In this document: positions 24,130 to 38,100 of the stretch, piece by piece | Layout of the letters: every line of letters begins with the position of its first letter | Position numbering within the stretch: the stretch's first letter is position 1 | Assembly (NCBI GenBank): GCA_037127315.1 | Contig: JBBBDQ010000310.1 | Coordinates: forward strand, 1,063,001-1,127,000 | Length of the DNA: 64,000 bases | Source: Ascarosepion bandense | Taxonomy: Eukaryota > Mollusca > Cephalopoda > Sepiida > Sepiidae | Reading direction: 5' to 3' | Notes under the pieces: generated by a model | The model's database searches: none | What the model was told of the DNA's origin: nothing | Seen by the model: only the letters and a program-made list of their open reading frames with translations | Translations under genes and position numbers: made by a program

Positions 24130-24600
24130 GGTTTATAACAAGTCCCTTTATATTGAATTTTGTTATCCAACACCATGTTAACATGTTAAGATCCTATGTC
24201 TGGCAACATGACTTTGCACCTTTCTGCAACCACATCAGCCCTTACTTCTGGCCACCTAACTCTCCAGGCTGCAACCCCCTTGAATGTGTGAGGTGCAGTT
24301 AAGTGTCCTACACATAATACCTATAACACCTTGTAACACCAAAGATGAACTGAAGGCAATGATTATGGTAGCATTCACCAATTTAAGCAAGGCGACCGTC
24401 CAGAAGAGTTACAAGGATTTTTCAAAGTCATCTGGGGGTCGTGAGTGAAGTCAATAGCAATTTTATTGATTGAATTTACTCTTTAGTATTTCAAGATATT
24501 TTTGTGCAATTTTGGTAAATATATTTGTTAAAATGAGTTGTCTGTATTATTTTCATTTTTGCATAATTTAGACAAGTCATCCAACACACCCTGCATATCC
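24130..24600 (+). pseudogene. Tc1/mariner (maT-like) transposase relic
   Basis: The plus strand reads SYVWQHDFAPFCNHISPYFW and then PPNSPGCNPLEC, the region around the second and third catalytic acids, with the second catalytic Asp of the QQD motif visible as HD. A downstream block resembles the C-terminus, and a terminal CACCCTGCAT at about 24590 resembles a transposon end. Stops interrupt it; the N-terminus is missing. Confidence 0.65.
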
Positions 24601-25639
24601 TCTTTAATATTTGCTAAGGCTAAGATAGTGCTCATAAAAGCAGTTTTTCCTTCACTTGAGTTGTTTTTAGTGTACTTTGCTGTGTAATGCATTAAGAACA
24701 TCTTAAAGACTTTATCAAATGTTTGTATGAAAAATATATTTATTGCTGTTGATGCTTAGATCATGTTATCTTGGTTATTGTCCAATAAAATAAAAAACCA
24801 GTTTGTGAAGAATAGATTAAAAGACATAAAGTAACCCTAGTAGAGTTAGATTTTAAATATGCATTATCAATAAAATTCAAATATGTGCCTTCCTCAGAAA
24901 CCATAATCCTGCTGATTTAATTACTTGATCATTGTCTCTTAAAACATTTAGACAAAACTTCTTGGTTAAATAAGAGTCCACTAGCTTGACCTGAAAGTGG
25001 TCTACATCACTTAAGTTATTACAATATGAAGGTTATTCAGAATCAAGTATAATCTAATCACAATGTTAGCTATGCTAGTCCATTAGAACTAATCAGGACT
25101 TTGTTTAATCTAAAGTTAAAGCTGTCCAAATAGATTGGAATTTTAAATTTAATTTGACTGTGTTAAAGTCAAGGAGCTAAATTCACGCATTTTTTTTTTT
25201 TTATAATAAATTTTTTTTCCAAAAAGTAAACAGACTTATTATTCTTATTATTGGTCAAAAGCTCATGTTGTTGTGCCTTTTGAAAAACAGTGAAGCTATT
25301 TTAATTATCCAAATAAACAGCCACAGTTCCAATGTGGTAAAGTGCAACGCATTTCAAAATTTAATTTGTGTAAAGTATAAGATGTATTATTTGGTAAAAA
25401 AAAAAACCCTCAAAAAATGTTTTAAAAAATGTTTGAGGTAACATTTAATTTACATGGGCACACAACAAAGCAACAAAGTCAGACAACATGAGCCAAGTTT
25501 AAAAACAAACAAATTTATTGCTACCTCAAACATTTGTTTGAACTATTTTTTTCATAAGGTTTTTGTATAAAAATAAAAATCCTATGCTATTTCAGAGTCA
25601 GATTCCGTTTGAGATTTTTGTTTGAGTTTGCTATGATGC
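24601..25639. other. Unassigned AT-rich stretch
   Basis: No gene or known repeat is recognisable. It contains homopolymer runs near 25190 and 25400. Confidence 0.5.
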
Positions 25640-26230
25640 GATATTTTTTTTTTTTTCATTGGTCCTGTTCTTCACCACCCACCACAGAGACCTATTGGGA
25701 TTTCTACAAATTCTAATTGGAAATTTTCTAAAAAGGCCTTCGTTGAGACAGGAATACATCAACCAGTATATTTGCGTCATGAGAAAACTGAACTCATGTT
25801 AATTTCATGTTTCAGTACCTGAAAAAACTGATGCCTTAATATCAAACAGTGGTCAAAGTTTCTTTTCCTTACTAGCACTTTTAAAAGAACAAGAAATTAG
25901 GTATTAGATTGTCATGTGATCCGTTCATGAGACATTGTTGGGCCTAATTAAATAGCTGCTAGGGTTTGACATGACCAGCTGATTGATTGAATCAGGTCTC
26001 TCCAACTGTCCTTCTAGCTCAAGTAAGAACCAACGGGGGAGGGGGGGGGCCTGTCACCTGACCACTTACACATAGGTCAGGAACTGCTCAGCCACCAGGT
26101 TTTTGTCTTTTCAGTATAATGGGTGATTATCCATGGCAAACAGGTGGCCTCATGAAGGTAAGAGTACCTCTTCTGCTGAGGTGCAGTTGACATATTCTAC
26201 AGCACCAGCTGACAAGGCAAAAGCTTGCTC
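25640..26230 (-). mobile_element. Detached I-clade LINE 5' UTR with A run
   Basis: Aligns with the 5' UTR at 19534-20130 over its length and stops where ORF1 would begin. There the minus strand passes into a run of about 13 A. No ORF1 or ORF2 sequence follows. It lies just beyond the CDK10 3' end. Confidence 0.65.
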
Positions 26231-26409
26231 TGAATATAGTAGATACTTAGGATATATGATTGTGTAAAAAGAAATAAAGAAATGTTTACCAACACAAAAT
26301 TAATGAACAAATACAACAGAAAACAAAAGTTTGGGATACATTTTAAAATTATAGATGAAGCAAATATTATTAAGCTATTAAAATATTCAAATAAATAAAT
26401 CTTAACAAC

Positions 26410-26501
26410 TCACTTTTCTTCTGTTTTATTTTGAACTGAAGGAACAGGTCTTCGCTTAAGTCGATGTTGGGGAAAGGATGGCATCATATCTGGATCACAA
26501 G
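26410..26501 (-). CDS. CDK10: CDK10 coding exon 14
   Basis: Residues 328-357 and stop [22 protein letters not shown] and a short polar tail. No certain poly-A signal was assigned. Confidence 0.92.
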
Positions 26502-29500
26502 CTGTGCAAAAGAAATCAGCACAATCATAAAAAGGAAAAGAAATTTCAAAGTGAATATGCAAATTTGATGTTATCTCATTGTAATTAACAAGCATTATTA
26601 GGCATTCATAATTCAGGTTACCTCAAAGTGATATTAACCTTTATTTTAGTTAGAGAAAGAATTTTGATTAAGAAAAATTTCATTTGCAATAGAATTTTTC
26701 TCCACAGCAAAAAAACGTACAAGAATTCACTCTAGAATTTGTAAAAAGAATTTTAAACTTCAATATTTAGCAAACAAAAGCAAACATCACACTGATTTTA
26801 AAACCAAAAATATATCCTAATCCCATCCATTAACATCCTTTGGTTTTTTATAATTGTTTTCTTTATCTATGTCACATTTATTGCTCTCTGTTTATTCTTA
26901 AACCAAAAACATATTGAAAAATTCACAATCAAAAATACCATGAATTCATTAGTAAGAAATAAATGTAATTGATAAATATCCCATATTGACTGACCTCTTG
27001 ACAATAAGAGAAATGTAAACAAGATTGGCAAGTATATTCAGAGAGCAAATATCTCAACATGCTTAAAGATCCAAATGGGATTTATATTTATGTTGAATAA
27101 ATTTTAACTATTTTTATAATCAATGATACTTAAAAATTAAAATGCATGTATTGAATGGTTTAGAATTTACATTCTCTTAGAATCAAAATGTTATTTAAAA
27201 ATGTAAATAGAATTTCTAATCGCCCTCACTACTTACAAAGTTATAAATTTTCCCTTATGGTCGGAATAATATGAATAAAACAAGCCACACAAAAAGTCTA
27301 CATGAAAGGAAAACTCACGATAAGGTTGTTCTTTAAAATAAGAACTATCAAGGCAATCTTCAGCAGTGGCTCTGAAAACAAATGAAAAGATAAAAATGCT
27401 AAATTTAATGACAGTTAACAAATATTAACTGTGTCCAGTTAAGATAACAAAGTTTAACTTTTTTGTTTAAACGAAAGAAACTCCCCAAAATATGCTTGAT
27501 GATACTCAGTTGTCTGGAAAGTTGTTGCCAAATTTTTAAAGGAAATTAAAACATAAAACAAAATTATGTCATTAAATATTTATTCAGCAAAATATGAACC
27601 ATTTTGTTGCACAACCTTTCTCCATTTTTCCTTCAATTTAAAGATTCCATCTTCCCAGAATTTTAGTGGTTGTTTTATCTCATTTAAAGAATTAAAATTC
27701 TTACCATTGAGATTATAATGCAAGGACCTGAATAAATGAAAATCTGAAGGAACAATGCCTGATGAATATGGCGAGTGAGGTAACACATCCCAGCTGAGTT
27801 GCCAAAGAAACATGAGATCTCACATTATCCTGATGGAAAACAACACTTTCTTGTTCACCAATTCTTAGTATTTTTCTTGAATCGGTGCTTTAAATTTGAC
27901 CAGCTGTGAACAGTACTTTTCAGAATCAATTGATTAGTTACTTGGCAGAAGTTTATAGTACAGGATTCCTTTCCAATCTCACTAGATGCACAGCATGACT
28001 TTCTTAAGATGACGACCTGCTTCTGGAGTGACTAAAGTTGACTTATGCTGCTTACCCCAGGATCTTATTTTTGCTGAACATTGTTGTAAACAATCCATTT
28101 TTCATCACCCATCACAATTTGCTTAAAAAAGGTGCATTTTTATTGTGTTTACACAGCAAATGACAGATGGAAATGTGGTACAAAAAATTCTTTTCACTCA
28201 GATCAAGTGGGACCCAAACATTGTAGCAATTTGAATACTCAAGCTTCACTAAGTGTTCATGGATGGTAGATTTTGATAAATTTAATGTTTCTGCCAATTC
28301 CCACATTGTACAATGCAGGTTATTCTCAATAAATGTTTTTAGTCATCATCTGGAGAGGGGGGCGGTCCACCTGAGCGTTCTTCACCAATAAGTCTACAAT
28401 CACCAACTCTAAACTTAGCAAACCACTTCTGTACAGTTCTATCAGCTAAAGCACCTTTACCACACACAGCACCTATTTATTTTGTTGTTTTCAAGGCATT
28501 TTTGCCTTAACAGTAATAAGAAAAGCATCAAATGTCTAAAATGCACATTATAATATTCCATTTTCATAGGGATGCAAAATTGACACAAATTAAGTAATTT
28601 TAAACTTTCTTTTGCAAGAGATAGTTTGGAATTTGCTCTAATCAGAAATGTAAGCATATCTGTGAATAAATTTGACGTGTTCTAACATGTTGGAACATGA
28701 ACAACTAAAAATCAGCATGAACTTTCTGAACAAATCAATATTTTGATAAACATGAAGCATATTTTATTTTGTTAATATACTAAAAAGATATATTTCTATT
28801 CACTTTGGAAACTACAAAAAAACATTGTTTAATGTTAAGTTTTAGAATCATTATCAATTATAAAGTGAAAATACTTTCAGTAAATGGTATTACATTTCAT
28901 TTTTTTTATACTTATCTACAAAAAATAAAAAACAACTTTTCATATACAGTAATATTATGACTCCAAATAGAATTTGAGCCTACAATAATAGCCCACAATC
29001 AAACCTAAATATTGGAAGCAGACTCCAGATAATAAGCCTTCTGAATATTTATGCATATTTATATTGTATAATTTAAACTGGCTTGCAAATTTAAATTATA
29101 TCTTTAAATTTATAGAACAGTTAAGTCATGTTGAAATTACATTTTGAATTTTATGAAGAAATTATCATTTAATGTTGAACAAAAATGAAATAAAATTCTA
29201 TGTAAAATTTTAATAATTGTTTCACATCATCATTAAAATTTCTTACAAATAACAGTACTTACCGTTTGTTTGGGTCATACATAAAAAGAAAATTTAATAG
29301 CCGAATTCCTGCTTCTGACAACCATGGAAAAGTGTGTCTTAAATTATTATAACTGAAAAGAGAAAAAACAGTGACACACACTTAAATATTTTTTATAACA
29401 ACAGCTGATAACAATTCTGTTTACATAACACCAGGGACAAGCTTATTGTTCTGTCACTAAATACAAAAGTACACACTGTGTCTTTCTGTGGTAACCTCAA

Positions 29501-32500
29501 AGTCAAGAATCATTGGTCACAGTAAATATAATATTATGAATGTGGTAATTTGATGTACACATCTCTTTACTTTAATGCTATTGTCTCCTCTCTTTTCATT
29601 TCTGATATTAATATAGCATGAAAACTTGAAGAGTGCATGATCAGTGGTCAGGAGACTCCTCTGCTCATATTACATTTAAATAAGTCTCCAGTTCAAGGTA
29701 GAAATGTCACAAGCCCATGCTAGTCATATGTCACACAAAACCAAAGTTCAGATTCATAAGATGACTCAAAGAATTGGAATAATGAAATAGAACATGTTAA
29801 CAAAAGATACTAGATGTTGTGACTAAAAACTAGCATCTTTCTTTCCTCGGTTCCTGATACACAATAGTCTTAACTTTGAATCACTTGTTCCCAACTCTGC
29901 TGATGACAGAACAACAGCTGTATGGGTTTGCTCATTTTCCCACTTTGCAAAGACTTGGGTGAAAATCTGGTGGCTTGTCCCTATACTATGTTACCTGTGT
30001 CTCTCTCACATATTTTTATTTTAAAAGCAATTTTTAATAAACAGGGGATTATAAGTCAAGTTTTATACCATATCAGTATGATATATAACTATTAACAGTA
30101 TTTTAATGTAAGTTTTTTCTTTCTAAATATTGGTTTGGCCAAAACGTTTGTGCTATTTTTATCATTCAGGATGTTTAATTTTAACCAACTTCATTCTGCA
30201 AGATCACTTTTTACTCTAATGTGACAACAGTCATTTCAGCATGCATTTTAATTTTGTCGATTTGGTATAATTTTGTTTATTTATTCTAACATTGAAAATA
30301 GAAAAAAATAACATATTTTCAAACAAATTGTGTTTACTTTTATATATACAACATTGTGTGTATATACTTCTATAAATACAACATTGTGTGTATATACTTC
30401 TATAAATACAACAGTGTGTGTATATACTTCTATAAATACAACAGTGTGTGTATATACTTCTATAAATACAACAGTGTGTGTATATACTTCTATAAATACA
30501 ACAGTGTGTGTATATACTTCTATAAATACAACATTGTGTGTATATACTTCTATAAATACAACATTGTGTGTATATACTTCTATAAATACAACATTGTGTG
30601 TATATACTTCTATAAATACAACAGTGTGTGTATATACTTCTATAAATACAACATTGTGTGTATATACTTCTATAAATACAACATTGTGTGTATATACTTC
30701 TATAAATACAACATTGTGTGTATATACTTCTATAAATACAACATTGTGTGTATATACTTCTATAAATACAACATTGACTGCAAGAGATAATTGAGGCAAG
30801 CAAAATAAACTACCACTAACCATACCAAAGGCTAAGTGCCACCCAAAGATGGTGATGCATATAAAGTAGCATTACAAAGAAATTTCTCCCAAATAGGCCA
30901 ACTGAAAGTAGCAATTAATGAAAAGCATCTGTCCAGAACTAATTATGAGAAAAAGTAACAAATTCCATTATGATATTGCTAGATTGCATGTTTCTTTGAT
31001 GACTAAGAAAAAATTGTTACATGTTGTCTGAAAACATTTCTCAGATTTATTCTGGTCTTTGCAGAATTTTCTTAATGAAAATTTAATTCCTTGAAAAGCA
31101 TCTAAAATGATTCTTCACTGAGAAAGATAAAAATTTCTGGGTGAAAAGAATTATGAATTTGTCTGAAAAATGGCACAAGAGTGGAACAAAATAGTAAATA
31201 AGTTAATGCCAAAAATAAAAAAAAAATTGACTTATTTTTATTTGCTAAAACATTCTTCATTACTAAATTTTTAATATTTTGGCCACCCTAAAAATTATAC
31301 AAATACACTGACCAACCTAAAGACTATACAAAGACATAGGCATTATCTCTAATCAGTCAAAACTGATTAAAAATGCAACTAAAAGTTTCACTGCACATCA
31401 AATCAAATACAAGAGACATATTAAAATAAAACATTTTTAAAGGGTATATTTCATTAAACTTATTTTATATTCTGATTTGAAGATAAATATAAATTATTGT
31501 TTTCACTTGGAATTCATGACAAATGATAATCTTATACAAAGTTAAACCTATGAATAGCATTCAATGTCTTCAGTCATTATATATATAAAGTTTATTAAAT
31601 TCAACCAACAAGGTTAGTCAATCTCATCTCCCTCTTTCTAGGATGCCTCACTCATCAGGGATTTATCTTAGCCTTTCCCTATGCTGAAGCTGAGCATATT
31701 ACATCCTGTTTTCCCCAGGAAAGAGTCTGACTGAAACATAAACTGAGTTCATTGATATAATCCATTCCTAGAGAAGTGAGGTAGGAGAGTTCCACAAGTA
31801 ACTTTATTTAAAATTGCCAGATACTACTTACAAGGAAAATAAAATCATAATCTAGTAACATTTGAATTCACAAGAAATGTATATTCAGTATTTTGAGTCC
31901 AATAAAAGAAATTATTTTTACTTACGGCTGATTTTTTAAGGTCAGATTCTCCAAAGCTGGTAATTTGGACATTCCCTGGTAAATAAAAATAAATAAGATT
32001 TAATATTGTACTTGATTGCTATTGAAACCAACTTCATGATTGACTGACCTCTAAATGTAACAAATGTTTAATCCCATATCCATAATGCCAATGCAGTTTT
32101 TATACATAAGCCATGTAACGTAAAAATATTCTTGAATTTTTTATTTAATCAAAGCAAATGTAAAGTTGAATGCAGTGAAATGTTTACCTGAAACTGCATA
32201 AAATGAAGGTATTCAATTGTGTAAAGTATATTTCATAACCAAATTTACTCTTTTGAGTAAATTTAAGAGAATAATCTTCTTTGTTAAATGATCCTTTGAA
32301 ATGTAATAGATCAATGGATGCTGTAAGAATAAAACTTACAGGCCAAATAGCATCATTTGGGGTGCCAAACATCTCTATGATCAGTTCTATTTGATGGATC
32401 TCTCCTCTGCCAGGAAGTAATGGTCGATGGGCTAAAAGTTCTCCAAAAATGCAGCCTATTGACCTGAAAAATAAAAATAAAATTTACATAGTATAGTCAA

Positions 32501-35063
32501 ATTATACATTCATATGTACTGCAGTTTGATTTATTTATATAGAAATCTGCTCATGTGATTAAATCAGGAAGTTTGAAAAGTTTCTTTTTAACTTAATTAC
32601 TCATTTTATGAAACAAGTATCACAAAGACAGAGTTGCAAAGGAATAAATATTGTTAAAATTAAAAAAGAGAAGAAGCTGTGGAGAGCTATGATTGCCTAT
32701 GGCCTGAAGAGAGATGTGACAATTTTGTTTTTAATAGCCAGTCACTCTTTTAGTCACTTGTTAATATTCAAGGGCTCATTGGTATATCACAGTTAATTAT
32801 TTAATTAGATTTTCTAATCAGAGAAAACAGTGCCTTGACATTCTTAAATCATCCATCTCTAGTATTTTCAACTAATGAAAACCCTTAAATATGGACAAAA
32901 TAAACTTTTATGAATAACAATAATTCATCTCTTAATATTTGTAATCAGGCTATGTAATGAGACAGATTGAAAAACCATTGTTAATTTATCAATATGACTT
33001 TTGTCTTGATTCCAACCAGCCAGATGGAGATGCTTCAATTTAAACTGATTGTATGTACTTGTAGAGTGGGGAGATAGGGAATCCCTAATTGGTAAATGTT
33101 TGGAGTGAATTGTCAGCTGCAAGAGTTTATAGAACTTTCTTCATTGATAGAAACATTACAGATCAAAACTAGTTGAATTTGTTGGACCATTGCTTTTTTT
33201 TCCCCAGCTTTCTAAAAGGGCTTTGCAAACAAAAAAATATCTCAACACAACAATGCACCAGCATATTACTCATATACTGTCAGTGAGTTTTTGGATAGAA
33301 AATTACCAGTTCCATAGGTTGGGAGAGTAAAACTACCGAATTGGATAGCAAAGTGCCTTAATATCATCACACTGCCAGATATTTTGTTGTTGTTGCAGTT
33401 TAGAGCAATACCAAGAGTATGATTGACAAAAGAAAATTTGAAACACTTTAGGATTTAAAGAATTTTGTTGTAGAAGCAGGTTTAATAAGATCTGAAATGT
33501 GTCAAAAACCCTATTCAAGTTTTCATGAATAGTGGCTCATCTGCTAAAAAATATTTATTTTCCTTACTGTTTGGTTAATAAAAATTCTCCTTTATATCTT
33601 CTTTTGATTTACATTTATTTTGGGTTTCAAATGTGATAGTCATTTTATTTATACCTGGTATATATTTTCAGAAATTTGAATTTAACTTTATAGAAAAAGC
33701 TGTGGCAAGTACTTTTGTATTACATCTCAAATACAATTAGTCAAGACCACAAAGTATCTCTTGAAAGAGATAGGAATAATGAATAACTCACCACATGTCA
33801 ATTGCTGTTGTTTGAGTCTTTGATCCAAACAGCAATTCTGGAGCACGGTACCTGATAAAGATTAAATAAAAATGAAAAATGGAAGAACACTTCATCCTGA
33901 TGGCTTCCCTTCTACGTTCATGAACAGTTTATTCAAAACGAAATTGAGTAAATGAACTTACTAATGTTATTTGTTCTAATAATAGCATTTGAAATTTTAT
34001 AGCAATAATAATAATAAATGAACATTTATTAATAATTTTAAAAACTATTTCTTTTGTGCTATTTCTGCTACTTTTTATAACTTTGCATTAAATATTATAC
34101 AAGAAATAATTTGGGTATTGGAGAAGTTGAAAGTGTTTTCTTATTGGGTAAAAATTGGAGGCTACAGATCCTAAAAGCTTTTAAGTAGAAACTTATGATT
34201 ATTATAGATTTTATATTGTTGTTGTGATGAGAGTAATACCTAAATCTCCAATATTTGAATTATGTCCTACATAATACTAAATGCAAAAGCTACAAAATCC
34301 ACAAGAAAAATAAAAAAATTCACAAATAAAATCTCAAGAACTCTGACAAAAGTAGGCACATAATTCTATCTATAAGTTACCATTGAAAACAACTTATCCA
34401 ACCCTGATCTAAAATTTACCATGCTATCTCTAAAAAGAATCAAAAAACAGTCAGCACTAAACAGGATCGCAAAATTAATACATCAAAAACAAGAATATAC
34501 AAAATAATTTGTACAAAATGTACAATAATACATATGGATTAATCATCCAGAAATGACCACTGCCAAAAGACTATACAAGAGTTACAAAACACTTTAAGCA
34601 CATTAGTATTTCACAGTAACACAATTACAACTTAAAAATGCCAGTCTGATTAAAAGAGAAAAGAATTTTCTAAGAAAAAGGCATTAAAAGACTGGGCTTA
34701 TATGTAATATCCCTCATCATTGCAAAAATATTAGTAGCACAGTGCTGTATATGAACTAATAGAGAAAAAATACATCTATTCTAAGTGGGCTAAATTTCAA
34801 AACTAGCAAACATTATTGGATTCAGCATGAAAAACCTCAACTCTCTACCTACAGCAACTGATAATGATCTTTATTATGTCTTCACCATATTCCAACACAC
34901 TTTTCTCACACACAGATTTATCTCTCATTCCAGCCTGAGGATACCTACTATAAAAAGCATAGTTGAATAGTTTTTAAAATTTGGCTTACTATTTCCATTT
35001 TTGTTTGAATATTATTCTACATCCTATTCACCCTCCCTCCCTCATACATATACACACACACAA

Positions 35064-35120
<57 letters not shown>

Positions 35121-38100
35121 ACTTCATGCTAAAGAAAGTGTATTTACGGGTAATTTTACAACTGAATTTTTGCAACTGAACCACACTTAATTATTATTGA
35201 GATTTATGGCAACTATGCTCTGTCAGAAACAACATGCAGGCATTGGTTTAGTCATTTCAAAAATAATGATTTTGATGTTGAAGATTAAGATCTGGTGCAC
35301 TGAAAAAGTTTGAAGACAAAGAATTGAAAGCATTGTTAGATGACTCATGACAGGCACAAGCTGAACTTGCAGAATCATTAGAAGCTGATCACACAATAGT
35401 TTCTAAAAAAGACATCAAATGGCATCGTCACATGTGAACAGCTGCTTCAAGGAGAGAAAAGGAAAGGTCTTTTGCATCATATTGCGACCAGCAATGAAAA
35501 GTGGATACATTATGATAACCCTAAGTGTAGAAGATAGTGGGGTATTATCGGCCATGCATCAACATTGGCATCAAAGTTGAATATCTATAGTTCAAAGCTT
35601 CTGCTCTGCATTTGGTGGGATCAGCTGGGGGTAGTTTATTATGAGCTGCTCAAACTGATTGAAACCATCACAGGAGATTGCTATTGCCTACGATTGATAC
35701 ACTTGAAGAAAAAATGGCCACTATACAAGCAGAGACGTGACAGTGATTTTGTAACATGAAAATGCTAGGCCAGACGTTGCAAAATGAGTGAAAAACTACT
35801 TAAAAGTGCTTAAATGAGAAGTCCTACCTAACCTGCTGTATTCACCAGACATTGCCCTGTCTGATTACTACTTGTTCCAATCAATGGCATAAGCTCTGGC
35901 TGAGCAGCACTTTCATTCTTACGAAAAAAAAAAAAATTGGTTCAAGTCATGGTTAGCCGAAAAAAACATGTTTTTTCCAATGTGTAATTTAAATGCTGAA
36001 AAAGGGGAAAAAGTGGCTAGTTATGGACAATACTTTCAGTGATATGTTTCTGGCTAATTTTTGTCAATAAAATATTACTTTTCATGAAACACCTGTTCAA
36101 TAGATGTGGGTGGAGTGTGAACCGGGCAACTAAACTATCACCCAGTTCACACTCCACCCACGTCTGTTGAACAGGTGAAGAGGCTCATCCCTTGTTCCCT
36201 GTTTAGGATGTGGTTTCTGACGTTCTCTTCTCCAATCTTTTTACTCTTAAGTAGCCCCCTGCGCATCAGTGGTGTTACCGCCTTGCTCAGGGTGATATGA
36301 TAAAAAAAAAAAAAAAAAAAAAAAAAATCAGTCATACCTTATTCAAGGTCGTTATATTTATATATTATTTATCAGCCAGCACATTTTTAAATTCAATGTA
36401 GAGGATTATGTTGAGTGCACTCCAAAAATTTGGAAGAATTTGATGATAAAATTTTACCTTAACATCTAGTTCCCACCATCTCAAGTGAAGTAGTTTTCTT
36501 AGACATGTACACAGCAATCTCACAAAGAGCAGCAGTAAAAGTCTACTACACTTGGTTTCAAATTCCAAACTAGAAAGTGTGATAACAGACAATGGACTTA
36601 AGAAATAGACCTATTTAGTGTGAGAAACCAGCTTTTTCAGAGTTTAGATTGTGATTGAGCTTCAAAACAACTAATCTGAGCAGGAAGTTACAAACTTGAA
36701 CAGTTTAGCTTGTTCCATATCTTTTGTAATCAGTCAATCATGGTAAGAGCAGACTTCTAAGAGGTTGATATACTCACATATCTCCATTTATATGAAAGAA
36801 ATGTATACATAAGTCTATCTGCAGAGGCTTGCCTGGTAAACAACTCAGAAGTGACACGTATACATTCAATTTTTGTTTAATTAAGAGGAATAATATCTAT
36901 AGTCATGCTATCAAAGATGTTACATTAAGTTTGGTAATATTAGCTGTTTCCATATAAAGAAACATTTGCATTCAATGACTGAGCAGCCAATGCTATCATC
37001 AGTTGTAATTTATAACATTTTTATCTTAAAACAATTTTTTCAGAAAAATAGGTTTCTCAAGTCCAGTAATGTTATCACTCTTTCTGCTCTTTGTGAGATT
37101 GAGACAATAAAAACTAGATGTTAAGTTAAACTTTTTATCGTTAAATTCTCCCAATCTTTGAGAGTGCACTGCATACATAATTCTCTACATTGAACATAAA
37201 AATGTTCTTTCTTCACTATAGTAGCAGCTTAAATTCTGAAAATTTATTTTCTCTCGCACTAATAATTTACTGTATTTTATTACAAATATGAACTAGTGAA
37301 ATTTAATACAGCATAATTATAACAAAAGCCATATTGTCCCAAATACTTATAAATAAACCATTTACTTACCATAATGTCACAACTTTTGGTGTCATAGGTT
37401 TCATTGGCATAGAGTACTTTCGTGTAAGACCAAAGTCAGCTAAAAAAATTAGAAAATTAATCAAAATTTTCTTAAAAAATAAATAATGTAATAAAATAAG
37501 TGTATATAAGGAATATATTTTGAGAGGTTAGTGTAGTGTAAAAATTTCACATGATTCAATTGAACACTTTGAATTGCTTGAACAACATCTCAAAGTTATA
37601 GAAAATTTATCAAAAGAAAAATTTGATTGCATGCTCTGAAGAAGTGAAAAGAATGCAGTATAGTAAAATAAATTATTATAAATTCTTAAAATCTATTGCC
37701 TATTCAGAAGATATACTTTAACAGGTAATCAGTGTTATACCCTAAACTGAATAAAGAGCAGATTTGCTGAATAAATCGTCTTTGGTTAAAATTTTTGTTG
37801 TCTTGAATTTCTCTATTCACTATCCAATTGCAGACTACAGAGTCAAAACAACATGAAGATAAGGGTGAAGGATTTGTCTCAATTTCTGGGATAAGGAGTT
37901 ATCATTATTTACAATCAGACTAATGTCTTCATCTTTGTTGTTATTGTCACAACATTTTGTCATTTGATTTTCTTCAGGTATCCATTGATCCAACTAACCT
38001 TCAAGGAATTTTGAAATATAGTAAATAAGTAAGAGTGAAAGAATGTGACATTATGATACCAGCAGAGCTGGATACTAACTTATGATTATACAAATTAGGT

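Noticed and set aside
30231..30823. Long ORFs of 144-190 codons on both strands
   Set aside because: They run through the 30-bp minisatellite, whose period is divisible by 3. The repeated peptide is an artefact of the repeat.
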